Source: Serratia symbiotica
Lineage (GTDB): Bacteria; Pseudomonadota; Gammaproteobacteria; Enterobacterales; Enterobacteriaceae
Direction of reading: 5' to 3'
Length of the DNA: 64,000 bases
Assembly: GCA_900380265.1 (NCBI GenBank)
Contig: LR025083.1
Coordinates: forward strand, 434,001-498,000
Shown here in pieces: positions 1 to 14,109 of the stretch. Within the stretch, counting starts at the first letter, position 1, and each line of letters begins with the position of its first letter. The notes below the pieces were generated by a model. That model had not been told where the DNA came from, searched no databases, and was given only the letters and a program-made list of their open reading frames with translations. Made by a program: the position numbers and the translations under genes.

Positions 1-3000
1 ATCTATATGACACTACTATATAGTAGTGTCAGCGGGAAGGCTATGCTATAGCTCAACTAATTGGCGAAAATTCCCGACGTGCGTGTTTGAGAGAGTCTGG
101 AGGGATAACTCTTTTTTATTTACAGTTTCGGTCCTGCTCAGCGCGAGCCGCCGTCACCGAATAAATAATGTAATTATTGCAGGTGTTGTTTTTAAGAGTT
201 ATATACATGCTGTATCGTGTAATATCTATTAAATAAGCAGTACTATCCAGAGTTAGTGATACGGTCATACATATGAATATAAGGCGTGTATCCGAAGATT
301 GGTGGGACGGTGTTAATATATTTCATGTTTTCTGTCCGATAAAGCCGATGGCAAAGTGACGTAATTCTGTCACGTTGTCAATCATTAACCACTCTCTCGT
401 TCTCTGCTTAGCATACTTGCTTAATAACACCATGTGTCTAAGGGGGTGCGAACTCATTCAGCTTGGATGGATAGACATATGAATTAATAACTTCCGATTG
501 TAGGCGCTTATACAGCAAGGCATTCCGTTAGTATGCCAGCTATGCATTGCCTCCGTAATCAAATTACAGCAAAATATTATTTTTTCATGCAAGCGCTGAT
601 GCTATTTTATGAGAAAAGAGATCGAAAATCACTAGGCTCAGCAATTCCGTTAGTTGAAACTTACCCACCGCCTTATGAGCGACCAACTCTCTTTCGAACA
701 GGTTTCTAAAAAAATAATCAGGTGTGTGATTAATCTGCTATGATTAAATAATGTAGTATGAAACGCTTTTGGTATTGGCTTTGCATATTTGCAGCGATTT
801 AAAGGTGGTAATTCGGTAGGTAGTATTGGTAGGGATTTTATTATTCCGTGAGTGGAATAAGTGATGCTTTGTATCTAAAAAGAACTCGCTTGATTACTTT
901 TAAAACTATTTCTGTTTTAAACAGGCTGAATAAGGTATTGATAAGTCAAGTTGTTTTTCTGTCTCTATTGCGGGATTAGGTTTCAGTCATCATGTTAATG
1001 CTTATACCAGTGCTATAATGGGTAATGATGATTTGTATTGTAATATGCAATGACAACAAAGCAAAAATGCAATGTTGGGTAGCGCAAAGCAGCAGTGGTG
1101 CGTTTTGGCCTGCTAGGCCATCAGTTTTAAGATGATTTTTGGCTTTGACAAGGTAGTCCGTACCAGAGATTGTGATTGTATTCATAAACTCACTTGCGCA
1201 GTGCATTAATGTCAACATGTATGACTCACGCAGATTGATATTAACACGCTAATCACCTATGGCGCTTGTTCCTATCCATGCTCGCGTTAGTTAGAAGACC
1301 CGGAGCGATCTGGCTTTTACATGCTGTATAAACTGCTGAGAATGACTTTCTAGCGGCAGACAGTCCGTTCGTCATAGATGAACAAAAACTGCTCGAATTG
1401 ACTCCCAGTCCTCATCGTCGACTCTCCTTTTTGTACAGTTAGGTTAAGTGCGATGTCGCTGGGGATTGATAAGGGCATAAACTTAATGTGAGTGCTTATC
1501 GGTTGGGTAAGTATATAAGTTAGTCTGAGGCGCGGGACAACGGAGTGCATATCTGCACGCCTAGCTTATCAACACGTTGCTATAAGGAAAGTTCATCGCA
1601 CTCGCGCAACTAGGTCTCTTTCAGGAGTCGGTCCATGAATCGATTAGAGATTAATGGGTGGTGTCGGTTGTTGTTCGGCAGTCTGTGAACAGTGCTTGGT
1701 GCAGCACTTTCACGTTATACCCGTGTTTGTTAGCCCTTAATCAGAGCTGTGCCTTCATTTCATACCGTATTATGTAAGGATTATGTCCTTTTATCGATAA
1801 GGCCCAGGTAAGACATAACGCTGATATCGCTTGCTAGATGGTGTCTGGTAATGCGCATTCTCGTCATAGCCCAGCTAGGTGTGGAGAAGTCTTTAATTCA
1901 TCTTAGCTCGGCGTATAGTCTTTCACGGAGACAGGTTATGAATGGCCGCTGCGACGTTGAAATAGGTACAGTTCTCAGTGCCGTTAAGGTGTTTAGAGAG
2001 CACGGGTTTCTTATTTCTAATGTGGTTTCTACGTTTTGTTTAGTTAGCTCACTCTACTAACTGGCATAATTTTTGATATTTTTTAAATAAATTTATTTGC
2101 TCTGACTGGCTTTATTGGAAATTAATTCTAATTCCAACCGAGATTCGAACATTCTTGCCAGCTCTTCGATATGCTGCTTTATAGGGAAGCTGAGTCAATG
2201 TCGGATTTCTTCTTAATAGCGAACCTTGTTTTCATCCGTATAGTTACTATGATCTTAAGGCGTTAAAGACGGCATCTATGATGTTTGATGCAATTGCCCA
2301 ACCATAGGCCTGTAGGAAGTCGTTAATCTTCTCATTACTATAGTGTATGCCATAATTCAGAGTGTTTTATAATCTGCTTAAAATAACTCTGCGCTGTCAT
2401 TAAGATCGCAATATACCCGGTCTCTTCAGTTTAACTATAGGAAGATCCTTAATTAAATAGATGTTCTTGAATAGATTGATATCGCCGCAATGGCGTTACA
2501 TATTTCTGTGGTCGGAATAGTTTTTACAGTGCTTGATTGGCGGTGGAAACAATGCTGATGTTATCTCAGTCAATCAAATACTGGAGGTACACACAGGCTG
2601 AGCAGTGCTAAGCATTTTCTTGTACAGGTAGTTTGATGAGGCTGGTTGGTTTACTGCTCTATCTGGTGCTTTTCCTAAATCAACTACCTATATTGGTAGT
2701 ATTCAGAATACCGCTTTTTCAATCTATTTAAGTTGTTCACCTATCTCACTGGTATGAATATCCTAATCAATCTACTTACGAGGTAGATTGGTTGCATTTT
2801 AGGTTCACCAAATGATAGAGGATCTGCATTTCATCGTTGCGGGTGCAGGTGTTTTGATTTATCTAATTGATAAATAAGTAATTATCTGTATGTGTAGGGA
2901 TACTAGCCTGGTGGTTAAATGTGAGATGAGAGATCATTTTTTTAATACCAATGCCACAAGATTTTTTACTTCTCTATGATTAAAGTAATAAATCAAGGGC

Positions 3001-6000
3001 ACGCCATTGTGAGAAGTTGCATGACTGAGATGTCGTCCCCGACATCCGTCTTTAAGACATGTCTAGCTTGCCTAACATGCATACTGTTATCTGTAGCTAC
3101 GCTAATTGCCGGCTTTAACGGCCGCCCTATTAGCGGATTAATCACGTCTGCCTTAATAGGGTGACGATTCCCATCCATACCGCCACAAGTATATCTAACT
3201 AGTTTTTTGCTGTAGCATGGTTTGTGCTTATAGCTGCTCAGACGTCTGATCTCACGATTAATGTTTGGTATTCTCAGTGTATAGGAACGGTATCTACTAA
3301 AACAATGTCTACATCATGATGGCATTACTACGCTGGATGTTCCCTATTCGTCTTAAAATGCTTCAAAGGTTATAGCCTGTACGCTATTTTCACATACGAT
3401 AACTGAAAACTAGTGATCCGCGAATAAAACTGAGCTGGTTTAGCTTTGACTTTATTCACCACTCATACCCCAGTTTCTTGTTTTTATAGTTTGTCCCCGT
3501 TCATTAGAGACTCTTGTAGAGTAACAATGCTAACTCCGTGGCACATAATGTCTTACGGTATTGGTCATATTAGGTGTATATCGTATAAGGCTAGGGAAAG
3601 TGATAGGTATATAATAACTAGAAGAAGGATAACAATATTTTTAAGATTTGATTCTTTAACCGGTTAAGGTCTTACGGATTTATTAGTTGGAAAGTGAGAT
3701 TATATTGGAGTGACTCTAACTTGATGCGCGATTGTTACTTAATAAGTATATTATTTGTGATAGTAAGTGTCACTAATTTTCTTTCTTTAGATTCGCTCTC
3801 TTTTCAGTCTCCAAGAGACTGGCTCCTGTAGGCCAATTGCAGGAATGATTACTTTACTTAGGTAATTACTCCAGAATAAATAAACAGAACTGTCGTGCTT
3901 TTCCTTAACGATTGTAAGGAATACAATCCTATTAAACTGAATTAACTTAACATATATTAAAATAAATAATCAAGACGACTATCGGATAGTCGTGAATCTA
4001 ATTCATCGGCAACTGCTTAAATAATTTATTTGTGTTGCGCCATTATATTTGATATAATATAAATAGGCTTGATATTAAATCATATGGTTGGTGGCCTGAT
4101 ATTAGCTGAGTTGATATCGGTTGATAAACCGGTTCTGAGAGATTAGTGAGAGAAACAAATAGTCTTGGATTTTTATTAGCAAAGCGAGGAAGTGTTCAGA
4201 GTCTGCGGTAAAGATCTTGATCAAATATAAAAATATCATGCTATGGATAACATTCGAAACAGCTCTAAGCTATTCTGACTTTCAGTTAGTATAGCTAGAA
4301 ATGGCATAATATATATTATCTTGATATATATGTATAATCCAATGTAACACTAATTTGATCATAATTAGATGAACTAAGAATAAAAATTGCGATCATTGCT
4401 TGATTAATTGAATCAAGGCATGCCGCTATACGTTATGTGTGCTTAATTTCCCCCAGCTGTTAGTGATTTATCACTCTCTGGTATAAAGGGCTGATAATAT
4501 TGAAATCAAGAGGTGCGATGGATATATTAGTTAGGTGGTTTAAAAACCAAAAACAGGCTAAAATAAGAGTCGCGCTATCTAAAAAGCATACCGCATGAAT
4601 ATCATTTAGACTTAGCTAAATCAAATTTTTCATAGTGAAATGTGAAAATATATTTTTACATCTTTTAAATATGAGGATGATATACATCATTCGGTATCCG
4701 GGAGTGGTGTAAAAATAATTTCCACGCGGATTCAGGTTAAGTGTCAATTATTTTATTGTTGGATCTTATCCAACAGAACTTCAATGCTGAATGCTATCAA
4801 TTATTCTCACTGAAGAATAGCTTTCTCCTTACAATGAACTGGGAATCAAATGCAAGGCAAGCAGACTGCCAAAAGACTCCAATGTCTCCCCCTAACTTGG
4901 GTGCCTATCACAATGTTTTGAAAGATATTATATAGCGATAATAGCTTGTGGGAGGTACGTAATCAGTTAGCGCTGCTTACAGCTGATAAATTACGCTACT
5001 TTTTGAGTGTAAAAAAACCAATCCTAATTTTTTATAAAAAACTCTGATCTGGTTATAACAAGCAAGAAAATACCTGGAAATAAGTCACTGAACGATTAAA
5101 GATGTAAATAATAGGCTTAGTTTCTAACTAATAACTAACAATGACAGGCTAGTACGAGCAATGAGCATAAATTATAATACACACAGGCAATATCCTAAGC
5201 ACGCGTAAAGAGGGAGTGTTAATAGATAAACAGCTGTGGATCAAAAATCTAGTAGCAGTTGTTAGCAACAATTAGCTGGTTATAAAATAGTTAGATGCGC
5301 AATAGGACAATGTCTACAAGATTAACGGAACTGCCTAAGTTGCTAGATCTATTCACTAATGCAATTTACATTGATAACATAGATTAACATCAAGCTAGCT
5401 AGCTAGCGCTAGCAGTAACCGAGAAGGCAAATCAGCGTGATAAACATCGTTATTGAATACAAGCTGTTAGCTTTTCTCATCTGGTTCCATTAGATAGAAA
5501 GAATATGCAATATTCGTTGAAATAGTTACCACTATAATAACATGACAAAGGCCTGCTTGGCGGAACACAATGTAAAATATGTAACGTTATTAAGTTATGC
5601 TAAATTTCTCAATGAGTATTTGTATAAAAATAAAGAAACACAAATTGAGTCGATGACCTACATTTTTGGATATAATATGGCAAGCAAAGCGGACGGCTTA
5701 ATCAGAAAAGCATGCGGGATAATTATATTCGTGTATCTGTATTATCCATTTATTCATATTGAGTTCCATAGGGAATGAATGATAGTCACGCTAGTGGCTG
5801 GGCTGGCTGGAAACTTTCAGATGCAATCTATTGATGGTGACAGTAGTTAATATAATTGAAAGGTGTGGTTATTTAGTATGTAGTTGCGCTACAAAGTCAA
5901 ATAATTGGTAAAATTGACGGAATAGTTTACGTAGTTCTTGTGTATTGGGGTTCCCACTACTTTTAGTACCTTGTCATTATCCAGTGGTGCTAGTGATGGT

Positions 6001-9000
6001 TTGAGAATGGGAAATGGATGTCGAAATAGTTACTAATGTTTTAAAAGATAAGGTAACAGTTTAACTGTATTTATTCATTTTTGTAAATTTCAGTAAAAAA
6101 AGGAAATTAATCCAGCGCTTTGCGAAATTAAAAAAGAATAGAGAAGTAATAAACGTTTCGCGCTTACGCTCCAGGAAATCAAAATTTTGGAAAGCGCTGT
6201 CATATCTTTCTTTGATGGTTAAATAAGCCATTGCAGTGGGATGAAATTATACGCAAGTATGAAAGTTGGTGATATACAAGCGTTATTGGGTACGTTGCCT
6301 AACGTTAAACAGTATGAAAGAGTTGGTAAAAGAATGTGAATCGCAGATTGAATCTGTGACAAAGTATTTTACCAAGGGTGTAGCATGCTACAGCATGTAG
6401 CTAGCAATAAATAAATTTGGTGGCATTAAAACAAGCGAACTGTAAAGCAATTATGCTAATTTCATTAGATGTACTGATGTTACTCACCTTTTTGCAAAAG
6501 GGAAAATTCAAAGCTAACGTTCGGATTAGGTACGGCATCATATGACTCTATAAAACAGAGGACTGCGCCAGGCATGCAAGTTAATTAATTCTATTTGTCT
6601 GGCATTAGTTATACTGATTACTGATTCCTTGTCTAAAAGGTAATACTTAACTTATTTGTTATTTTCCAGCAACAGACGAGTGTTAGCATGGCCAAATAAA
6701 TTTGAAGAATTAGAAATACAAAACGATATTAATAAGATACGCCATTTAGCTTTAAAGCGTGAATTGGTTTAGTAGAAAAGCAGGGTTACTAAGCACTGGT
6801 AGCAGTAATCGATGGGTGAAGTTGGCAGCATAATTTGTAAAGCAGCCTCGGGAATGTAAGTTGAGTGTTGTTGCACGAGAGTACCCTCGACATGTAAAAG
6901 AGGATAGGGTGTCGAATAGAATAGAGCCCCGCGATATTCAAATAGGAACCTTTATTGGTATTTAGATTGCTAGAATACGATGTTGATTAGCATTGTGTGC
7001 TAGATATTAGTAAGTATTTAATCTTTCAGAGCGTTGTATCAATACGATCTTTGCCGAACTCGTTTGCTAAAATGCTAAAATGCCAGAATCATCTCACCCT
7101 GAGATAAGGAAACGAAAGTTACCAAGGCGAATTAATGAGTTTTGGTACCACAGCGCTCGCTCCTGGTATCGGTATCACACTTTACGAACGCGGTTTATAT
7201 AAGAAAAGTAAATGATAAGACTTTCTTTCCATATTTAAAAGTAATTATAGACTGTAATGGTTTGAAGTTAACAAAACGTACAATGCAAAGCTGGCATACA
7301 GTATAGACTTGCATAGCATCACAGATGAGGGTCTAATTTTTGGTGATCCAAATTGCCATCGGCTAAATAATTTCCATAACCGTATGATTTAGAAATTGAT
7401 CCGAAATTATGATAAATACTGAATTGGCTAACCCTCATATTAGAGGGTAAAACCTTGCATTTGGAAGAGACTAAAAGATACTGTATTAGACAGTATCCGT
7501 AATATTGCAAAAATAAATAATAGCAGATTAAGAATGTTGAAGAACCGATTCCAGCAGGCACACCAAAATCAATGAGATGCAAAAATGACACATAGACTAG
7601 GGAGAGCCTTGTAAGCGGTGTAATAAAATTATTTTACAATAGTCTAGTGTTGTCCCCGCAATTCTTTTCAGTACCAGACCTTGTCTCTGGTGGTGTAGTT
7701 AATAATGGAACCCAGAGCCATGTTGTGCTCTTGTTTTCAAGAATCAGAAGGAGATTCTGTCACAGGAATAGTGAGACAATCTATACATAAACTTACTATA
7801 TTTTTGGAAGTAACCAAAGTATTCTATCGTTAATTGATTTGCAGGGGTATGCCAGGGAAGAACTGTATGCTTGGTCTAAGGCCGAAGATATAACTAACAA
7901 TTTGCGGCAGCTTTTGCGCAATCTTAAGTGTGGTGCAAATACCTACCGCATTTGATAAACGCATGCATGAGGTCGACTATGCTTCAAAAGGTAGTCGGGT
8001 ACCCCATTACGTTGCGGGTTTATTTAAAAACCTAAGCAAGAGTCAAGGCGTATCTCTATTATTAATAATACTTATATTATGTAAATAGATACATCAGTTG
8101 AGAGAGGTGAGCACTTACATAAAAGTAGTGAAAGAGTAGAGATAATCTGAGGTTAAAGGGAGACATAAAAGCCTTAAAGTACTCATGAGGTAAATATTCC
8201 TATATGCACCAAGACGGAAGTGTGTCGATGAAATGAATTCATGGGTTGATCGAGGATAACAAGCGCCCGTGTTTTAGAAAGCGAACTTTAGCCGTAGCTA
8301 AATATTGTGATGCGTTAGATCGGGTTATGTTAAGATGTCAAAAGGAACAGGGTTTATAAAAATATCATCGAGTACATATATGGCTGAAAGATACACCTGT
8401 AAAGGCAAGGTATGATTTTGTTGGAGACTGTTTAGTTTGTAAAGACTAGTATTTATTTATATGAATATCATTCAGACTAAGAACTGCGAGTAATTGAAAA
8501 AATTTTTAACAAACCTCGTATTAGGACGTCACGTAAATTGTTAAATTTAGTTGCTAACTACTGATTACATTACAGAGTAATTGATATTAATAAATAAGAT
8601 ATTGCTACGACATTTCTTACTCTGAAAATAATTAATAGTGAGGTTTCCGCATTACTGGCGTACCTTTAGATACGTTCGATATAAATATTTATCAGGATAT
8701 ACGTCTCTTCGAAGTTGACAAGACGGTATAAGTGATAGGATCAAAGTACCTTCTGTTACGGGAAGTTAATATTTCTACCTTCCCGGTATTCAAACTATTT
8801 AAACAATATTATGTTGATAACTCCTTAATATATCGGGAGGCTACCTAAAAATTACCATCTATTGATGTATGGGGGACGTCTCTCTCTGGAGACGCTAATA
8901 ATATTAAATTTGGCATTCTATAGCCTAATAAATTTATTCCATATAAAAAAAGATGAAAGAGTCGCCTGTTCTGCGAATTATTTTAGTGATCTTCGGTATG

Positions 9001-11949
9001 CGATTTAAATAAATAACATTAAACGCTACGAGTGTTTATATAGTCAAGAATAGAAAGACAAGTCAGTATCTTTCTTTTTTATTTATTATTAATTTATCGT
9101 AGCAAGTAGCAAGCTTGCTGGCTATAATACAATAATCAAATTTGGTTTGGGTTGATTTAGTGGCTCATCCAAAATACGTGGCCTGTCCAGAGAGTATTTT
9201 ATGTTATTCATTATCTATCAATCATACACGAAAGACGCTAAACGATAAGATTAGTGAAATAAACTTGTCTGCTCGTGATGAAAGGAAAGAGTGAATAAAT
9301 TTCCGACTAGAAAGTCAGCCTTAGAGGCTGTGTAAAAACTTTATGGCCACCTGCTTTAATCAAAATATCTGCATTAAGTTTAAGTGAACAGCCATTTTAA
9401 ACAGGACTTGATCAAGAATGTAAGTCTATTCCTAAGTAGATTAATTGATTGCCATATAAGAAGGTCGTTGATGGATAAATAAGCTTGCTGTACCATCGCG
9501 AAAGCCCTTGTGTGTCCTATAAAATAGTAGCAACCAAGTTGATAATCAGTGTCTGCATTGAGAGAGGTTAAAATATAACAATTCTTGTTTTATAATGAAT
9601 AATTTAATGAGTGTTGGTTAGTGATGGTTAGTAAAGTGCTGCTAGCAGCAGCTAGGATACCGAACAGCTAATTATAAAACACTGCATGTCACTACCTTAT
9701 GTTGATAAGGTGCGTATTAATTTCATGCCATCTCATTATTAAAATAGTGATGTCTCATAACTCACTATTCTAGTAGTAGAATAATGTGACCAATTAAAAT
9801 CCATTTAAAAGCTTTCGCATATATAAATTTTTAGAGAGAATTCGATTTCTTGGCATGGAACAATTAGTAATATTATATATGTTCACAACAAATTATAGCC
9901 TACTTAATATTGATGGAGCAGAAACCAAATATTAATCAAGCATATATCAATCTGGATCGAGATGGCGAAAAGCGATCATTTAATAAAATTAATAATTTTA
10001 ATGTTCATATTTTCAATTATTATAAATCTACTTCAAACAATATAATTTATAATGAGTTTATTCTCAACAATATATATACTTCCTATAAGTAGTGCAGTCA
10101 ATTATATGGTGTAATATTTTAAGTAAAATACTAACAAATATGTTGTTTGTTAATTCACTGACCTTTTATGATCGATAAAAGGATAACATTCTTGGTGGTT
10201 TTGTTTAATATATTTTCACTCAGATCTGAAAGTCACTACTATAGCTGATGAATTAAAATAAGAAATATTTTTCCATGAAATAAATAAAATCATTTCATGC
10301 CTCTTCACTAAAGGTCAATTCAAGCCCAATAATAAATAAATATAAAAACTGCTGATCTTCTACCTTTTACGGAAAAACCTATTTTATATATTAAGAGTGC
10401 AGGGAGTTATTTTGTTTTGAGATCACGATGTACTCAACTGAAGCTAATAGTAGCTAATACAAGAGAGCTGAGTATTTGTGTGAGGCAGGCTCCATAGCTA
10501 TTTTCCTGCTATGGGCATATAAGATTCAATATAGATTAATTTATATCTATTTTGGGTTGCGTTCATTACTAATTATAAAAATAACTCGTGAAGCATCTTT
10601 TAATGCTATCACTATAGTAACTTTAACTACAAGTTAAATTAATTATGGATCTGAAAATTAAGTTATTAGAGATTTTGGTGCTTATCGTAACGGGTGAAAA
10701 GTCAATGAGATCGTTTTGTAGGATCAATTAAGGAGTGGATGTAGGAAATTTCCGACTATCTTACTTTATGTTATAATAGTAAGTTAATCTCGAACATACG
10801 TTGATTTATGAAATCATGTCATAAACTTTAGAATATCAACTTAAGTCATTTCGCCTTAACATAATACCCGACTAGCAGCTATTGTAGAGGTAGGCGGGCA
10901 AGTAGGTTAGCATATCAATAAATAAGAGATATATGGTGTAGGTGTTAAGTTTGACGTGTGTCAATATATTCAGAATAGCTGCATTCGTTGCCTAGCATGC
11001 AATAGTCTAGGCAAGAGCCTGGGCTTGTAACTGACGCCTACCCCGTATTCGGTTTACGTACGCTTGTTCTGCGTAGGTATGCAGGTATCGTGACCATCAT
11101 GGATTAATGCTAACCTGCGTTGTAGATTATATTCTAGGACTTTGCGTAACCCACATTTGGGTTGTCTGTGATTCTTGCAACACCAGATGTTGATGGAAAG
11201 TGTTAGGAAGGGTTTGCATACAATAGATATTGAGATTTTTATCTGTTAGCACTCTTTAATTTTTCACTCAAGCCTTTAAATCCTACAATTAGTAGCTGTA
11301 AGCTATTTTGTTGCCGTAGTTTGTAAGTCAGTAAAAAGATGGAAATTTTTGAGCTTGGTGGGTACCTAAAATAAGGTTTTAACCGCCCTCGGCCAGGGTG
11401 AAGCTCTATCCTCAGCATAGCGTAGGAATACTGAGTACGCGCTCGGTTAGTGATTATAAAAGAGTATCTCCCTTCGTTATTTTGCGCGTGGATATAGGTA
11501 CAGCAGATAATTGTTTTAGTTGTCTCTGTCAGATCTCGAAGAGATTTTATCTTTTCTTAGTTAAAATATGAAAAATTAATATTTCTAGTTGGTATCAGCG
11601 CCATCAACCTTGATGCGTTTATCAAATATCCTGTACCCCTGTGGGAAGAAGAAATTTATGCCAGCATGGCGCTTACAGGAATTGTAAGCGTTCCATTCAG
11701 TTTCTGGATATACTCTTGCTGATATTATTAGGTTGCCGAGTTTATGACTTTTAGTTAAGAAATCATTTCGATTCTTATCGCTTACAGTGCATTAAAGTGT
11801 TTTTAGGGGTTATATCGACAACCATATTCTTTTTATGAGTAAAAAGTATGATCAAGTGTCATTATCAATTATAAATTGACATTTATTATGTTTGAGTAAA
11901 AAAACAGGTTCTGCTAATTTGGATATATCACCGTGATTTACTAGGGGTA
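1..11949. other. Long stretch without recognisable gene
   Basis: About 12 kb with no open frame that resembles a protein; the longest frames are under 100 codons and have no convincing ribosome binding site or family motif. From about 3.9 to 10.9 kb the DNA is visibly more AT-rich, A-rich on the + strand, with many AATAAATAA-type runs. The flanks are closer to 40% GC. By analogy with the readable fossils further right, this is probably eroded ancestral sequence. I looked for mltB or mutS, which neighbour pncC in related bacteria, and could not establish either. Confidence 0.7.
8..31. repeat. 24-bp perfect palindrome
   Basis: A 24-base perfect palindrome (12-bp arms, no spacer), centred on TATA at 18-21. 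No gene lies nearby, so a terminator role is not supported. It belongs to the set of perfect hairpins seen across the non-coding DNA. Confidence 0.9.
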
Positions 11950-11952
11950 GTG

Positions 11953-12438
11953 ATGATTGAAAGCCAACTACGACAATTTAGCATACTTGTCGGGCAAAAG
12001 CTAAAAGAGAAAAGATATTGGATTACTTGCGCAGAATCCTGTACTGGCGGTGGAATTACTAAAGCGATTACCGATACTGCCGGTAGCTCGGCCTATTTAG
12101 ATCGCGGTTTTGTTACCTACAGCAACGCGGCTAAACAGGATTTGCTAGGGGTGAAGGAAGCGACATTAACTATTCACGGGGCGGTCAGCGCAGAGGTAGT
12201 GCGTGAGATGGCTGTAGGCGCGCTACATGCTGCAAATGCTGATCTGGCCATCGCGGTAAGCGGCTTTGCTGGACCTCAAGGGGGTGGTGAGGGGAAGCCA
12301 GTTGGGACAGTATGGTTTGGCTTCGCCGAAGGTAACCGCGTTTTGCTAAGAAAGAAACATTTTGTTGGCGACCGCGCTGCGGTACGGTTAAAGACGGCGA
12401 TTTTTGCGCTGCGCACCATTTTTGAAGAGATGTTGTGA
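11953..12438 (+). CDS. pncC: Nicotinamide-nucleotide amidohydrolase PncC
   Basis: A CinA C-terminal-domain amidase that deamidates NMN to nicotinate mononucleotide in the pyridine nucleotide salvage cycle; cytoplasmic. The 161 residues align end to end with E. coli PncC (YgaD). Family signatures seen are AESCTGG near residue 28, RGFVTYSN, HGAVS and KPVGTVWF. I chose ATG 11953 over the GTG one codon upstream because MIESQLRQFS matches the E. coli N-terminus residue for residue and AGGGG lies about 5 bases upstream. One oddity: the usual AGPDGG loop reads AGPQGGG here. The recA fossil follows about 110 bp downstream, as in the ancestral order pncC-recA-recX-alaS. Confidence 0.93.
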   Translation: MIESQLRQFSILVGQKLKEKRYWITCAESCTGGGITKAITDTAGSSAYLDRGFVTYSNAAKQDLLGVKEATLTIHGAVSAEVVREMAVGALHAANADLAIAVSGFAGPQGGGEGKPVGTVWFGFAEGNRVLLRKKHFVGDRAAVRLKTAIFALRTIFEEML

Positions 12439-12550
12439 TTTTAAAGGTGATAAGCTACAAATGTGTAATGTGATTAGAATCTATGTGAGATAACATAGGG
12501 ATCAATTTAAGTATAGGAATACTAGCAGCATTGCGAAGTGAAGGAGAAAA

Positions 12551-13393
12551 ATCCTATTAATAATAAAAAGAAAGTTGTTAGCTGTGCGGCACTGAGCTAA
12601 AGGCTTTGCTAAAGACCGCTTTATACGGTTGCATACAGGTGGTAAAAATATATAAGAGCATACTTTGACTACCTTAGTGTAACTTAAGATTGCAGTAGGT
12701 TTTGCGAGCCCACTAATCAGGAGGAACATGGATATCTCCGTTATAGAATACTCTGGAAAAGCACTTTCATTTTTTGAGATTATTATAGGCAAGCTGCATG
12801 TGGGTCAATCTGTGTATTGATTCAGCGTGAGAACACGCTGACATAATTGTCAAAATCAGTGATTCATAAATGGGGTAACGTGTGTGTCTCAATCTATGAG
12901 ATGCGTAATCTTGCATATGATCCGAAATTGCTAATCCCTATTTATTTTAATTCAGAAGATTTGTATGAATAAGTATAGTATTCGATCATTCTAAAACTAC
13001 AATCCGTTGTAACATAACGGAGTTATAGGTCTGTATTTGTCTGTCTATTAGTCAAATTGCTCCGATTAAAAAGGATTCAAGTTTGTGCCTAGCGAGACCC
13101 AGTTGAAGGTGGTAAAATAATCGCTAGTTAGTTCAACTAGAGTGAGTTTTAAATTCATGCATGCTAAAAGCATAAACAGTCCTTTCATTAGTTGTTAGGT
13201 AGAAAATAATCAAACAGCCAGTGCGTAGTCTAGTTGCAGTGGTGAGAAAAGAAGCAAGAGAAAGACTAATGGCTACGAGTTACTGAAAGAGAACCCGGCG
13301 ATTTCCTCCGATTGGTTAATAAAGTCCGTTAACTTGCTATTACACAACATAGACAAACAGATTTCTGCTGACACGGAAGAAATCTGGGAATGA
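12551..13393 (+). pseudogene. recA: recA fossil, decayed in place
   Basis: No open frame survives, but three parts line up with E. coli recA. GAAGGAGAAAA at 12540-12550 matches the recA ribosome binding site, and the start codon now reads ATC. Around 12733-12780 one frame reads ISVIEYSGKALSFFEII against the RecA Walker A region IYGPESSGKTTLTLQVI. From about 13243 to 13355 the DNA follows the C-terminal [20 protein letters not shown]...LLLSN region with few indels (ACTGAAAGAGAACCCGG is nearly verbatim). The acidic tail is still visible as gatttctgctgacacgg. The length is about 840 bp against 1,062, so roughly 220 bp have been lost. Position between pncC and alaS is ancestral. The ends are approximate. 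The product cannot be made. Confidence 0.85.
13358..13386. repeat. 9-bp hairpin in the recA fossil 3' end
   Basis: Arms CAGATTTCT (13358-13366) and AGAAATCTG (13378-13386) pair perfectly around an 11-base loop. It lies where the acidic RecA tail was encoded, so it is not an inherited terminator. Confidence 0.85.
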
Positions 13394-14109
13394 TAACGCT
13401 TACACTAACTAGGCACTTCAAGCGCTGTAGATAGTCTGCAGCTGTGGTTGGATATATTTAACTAGGTTAAATCAGGTGTGGATCATAAATGATCCATTAA
13501 ACTTTGCTATAGGCCCCGCTTATCAACACCTGGTCATACTGTAGCTGACTAGCGCCAACACTTAGCTGTCGCCATTTATATCGGATGTTAATTTAGCGGT
13601 AGTATTTCGCATAGGGTAACGTGAGTCATTAAAGTCTTTTGAACCCGCTATCATCAAACAAATAATTGGATTGCTAATATCAGCACCACTCACTGCATAA
13701 CAAAATTTTACTCCTGCCTATATCGGTATAGGCAGTCGTAAAGACTATGGTTTACAAGTGATTCATCCTGCATGTATTTAGAAATGTATGGACAAAAAAG
13801 TGCAAATTGTCTTGGCGGATTATCATTTGAATGGGTGAAATAAGTGAACAATTAGCGCGGTGGTATTGTGTAATGTGTTGCCGAAAAAAGAAACCAAGCC
13901 AAATTATAGCGTGATTTAAGCAGTCATGGTAACTGTCAGGAAAAATTAAGGCAATGTACAGTTATTTTTCTTAATGAATGCAAAGGGTTTTACTTCCCCC
14001 TAAAGAAAATTTATCTTATCTCCACTTTTTGTTGTTGGTAAGCGAACTCCGTCGTTACTATGGCGTATTCTGCTTTGTGTTTCGGTATGCGTACTTTACC
14101 TGGAAAATA
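13394..14109. other. Non-coding gap at the ancestral recX position
   Basis: The 716 bp before alaS is about the space recX and its spacers occupy in E. coli. I could not read a RecX frame. It contains a 9-bp perfect hairpin with loop TCGG at 13714-13735 and an 8-bp hairpin with a 2-base loop at 13479-13496. The alaS promoter should lie near the right end, but I see no convincing -35/-10 pair. Confidence 0.6.
13714..13735. repeat. 9-bp hairpin, loop TCGG
   Basis: CTGCCTATA (13714-13722), TCGG, TATAGGCAG (13727-13735): a perfect 9-bp stem with a tetraloop. There is no T-run after it on + and only a poor one on -, so a terminator is possible but not supported. Confidence 0.85.

Noticed and set aside
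5394-5412. GCTAG tandem and palindromic run
   Set aside because: Only a few short units; no array or spacer structure, so neither CRISPR nor satellite.
9400-11949. Possible mutS or mltB fossil upstream of pncC
   Set aside because: Only a short coincidence (ATAGGTAC near 11495, where a minus-strand mutS Walker A might lie); not enough to claim either gene.
13978-14109. 44-codon upstream extension of alaS
   Set aside because: The extension matches nothing in AlaS, while ATG 14110 matches the E. coli N-terminus.
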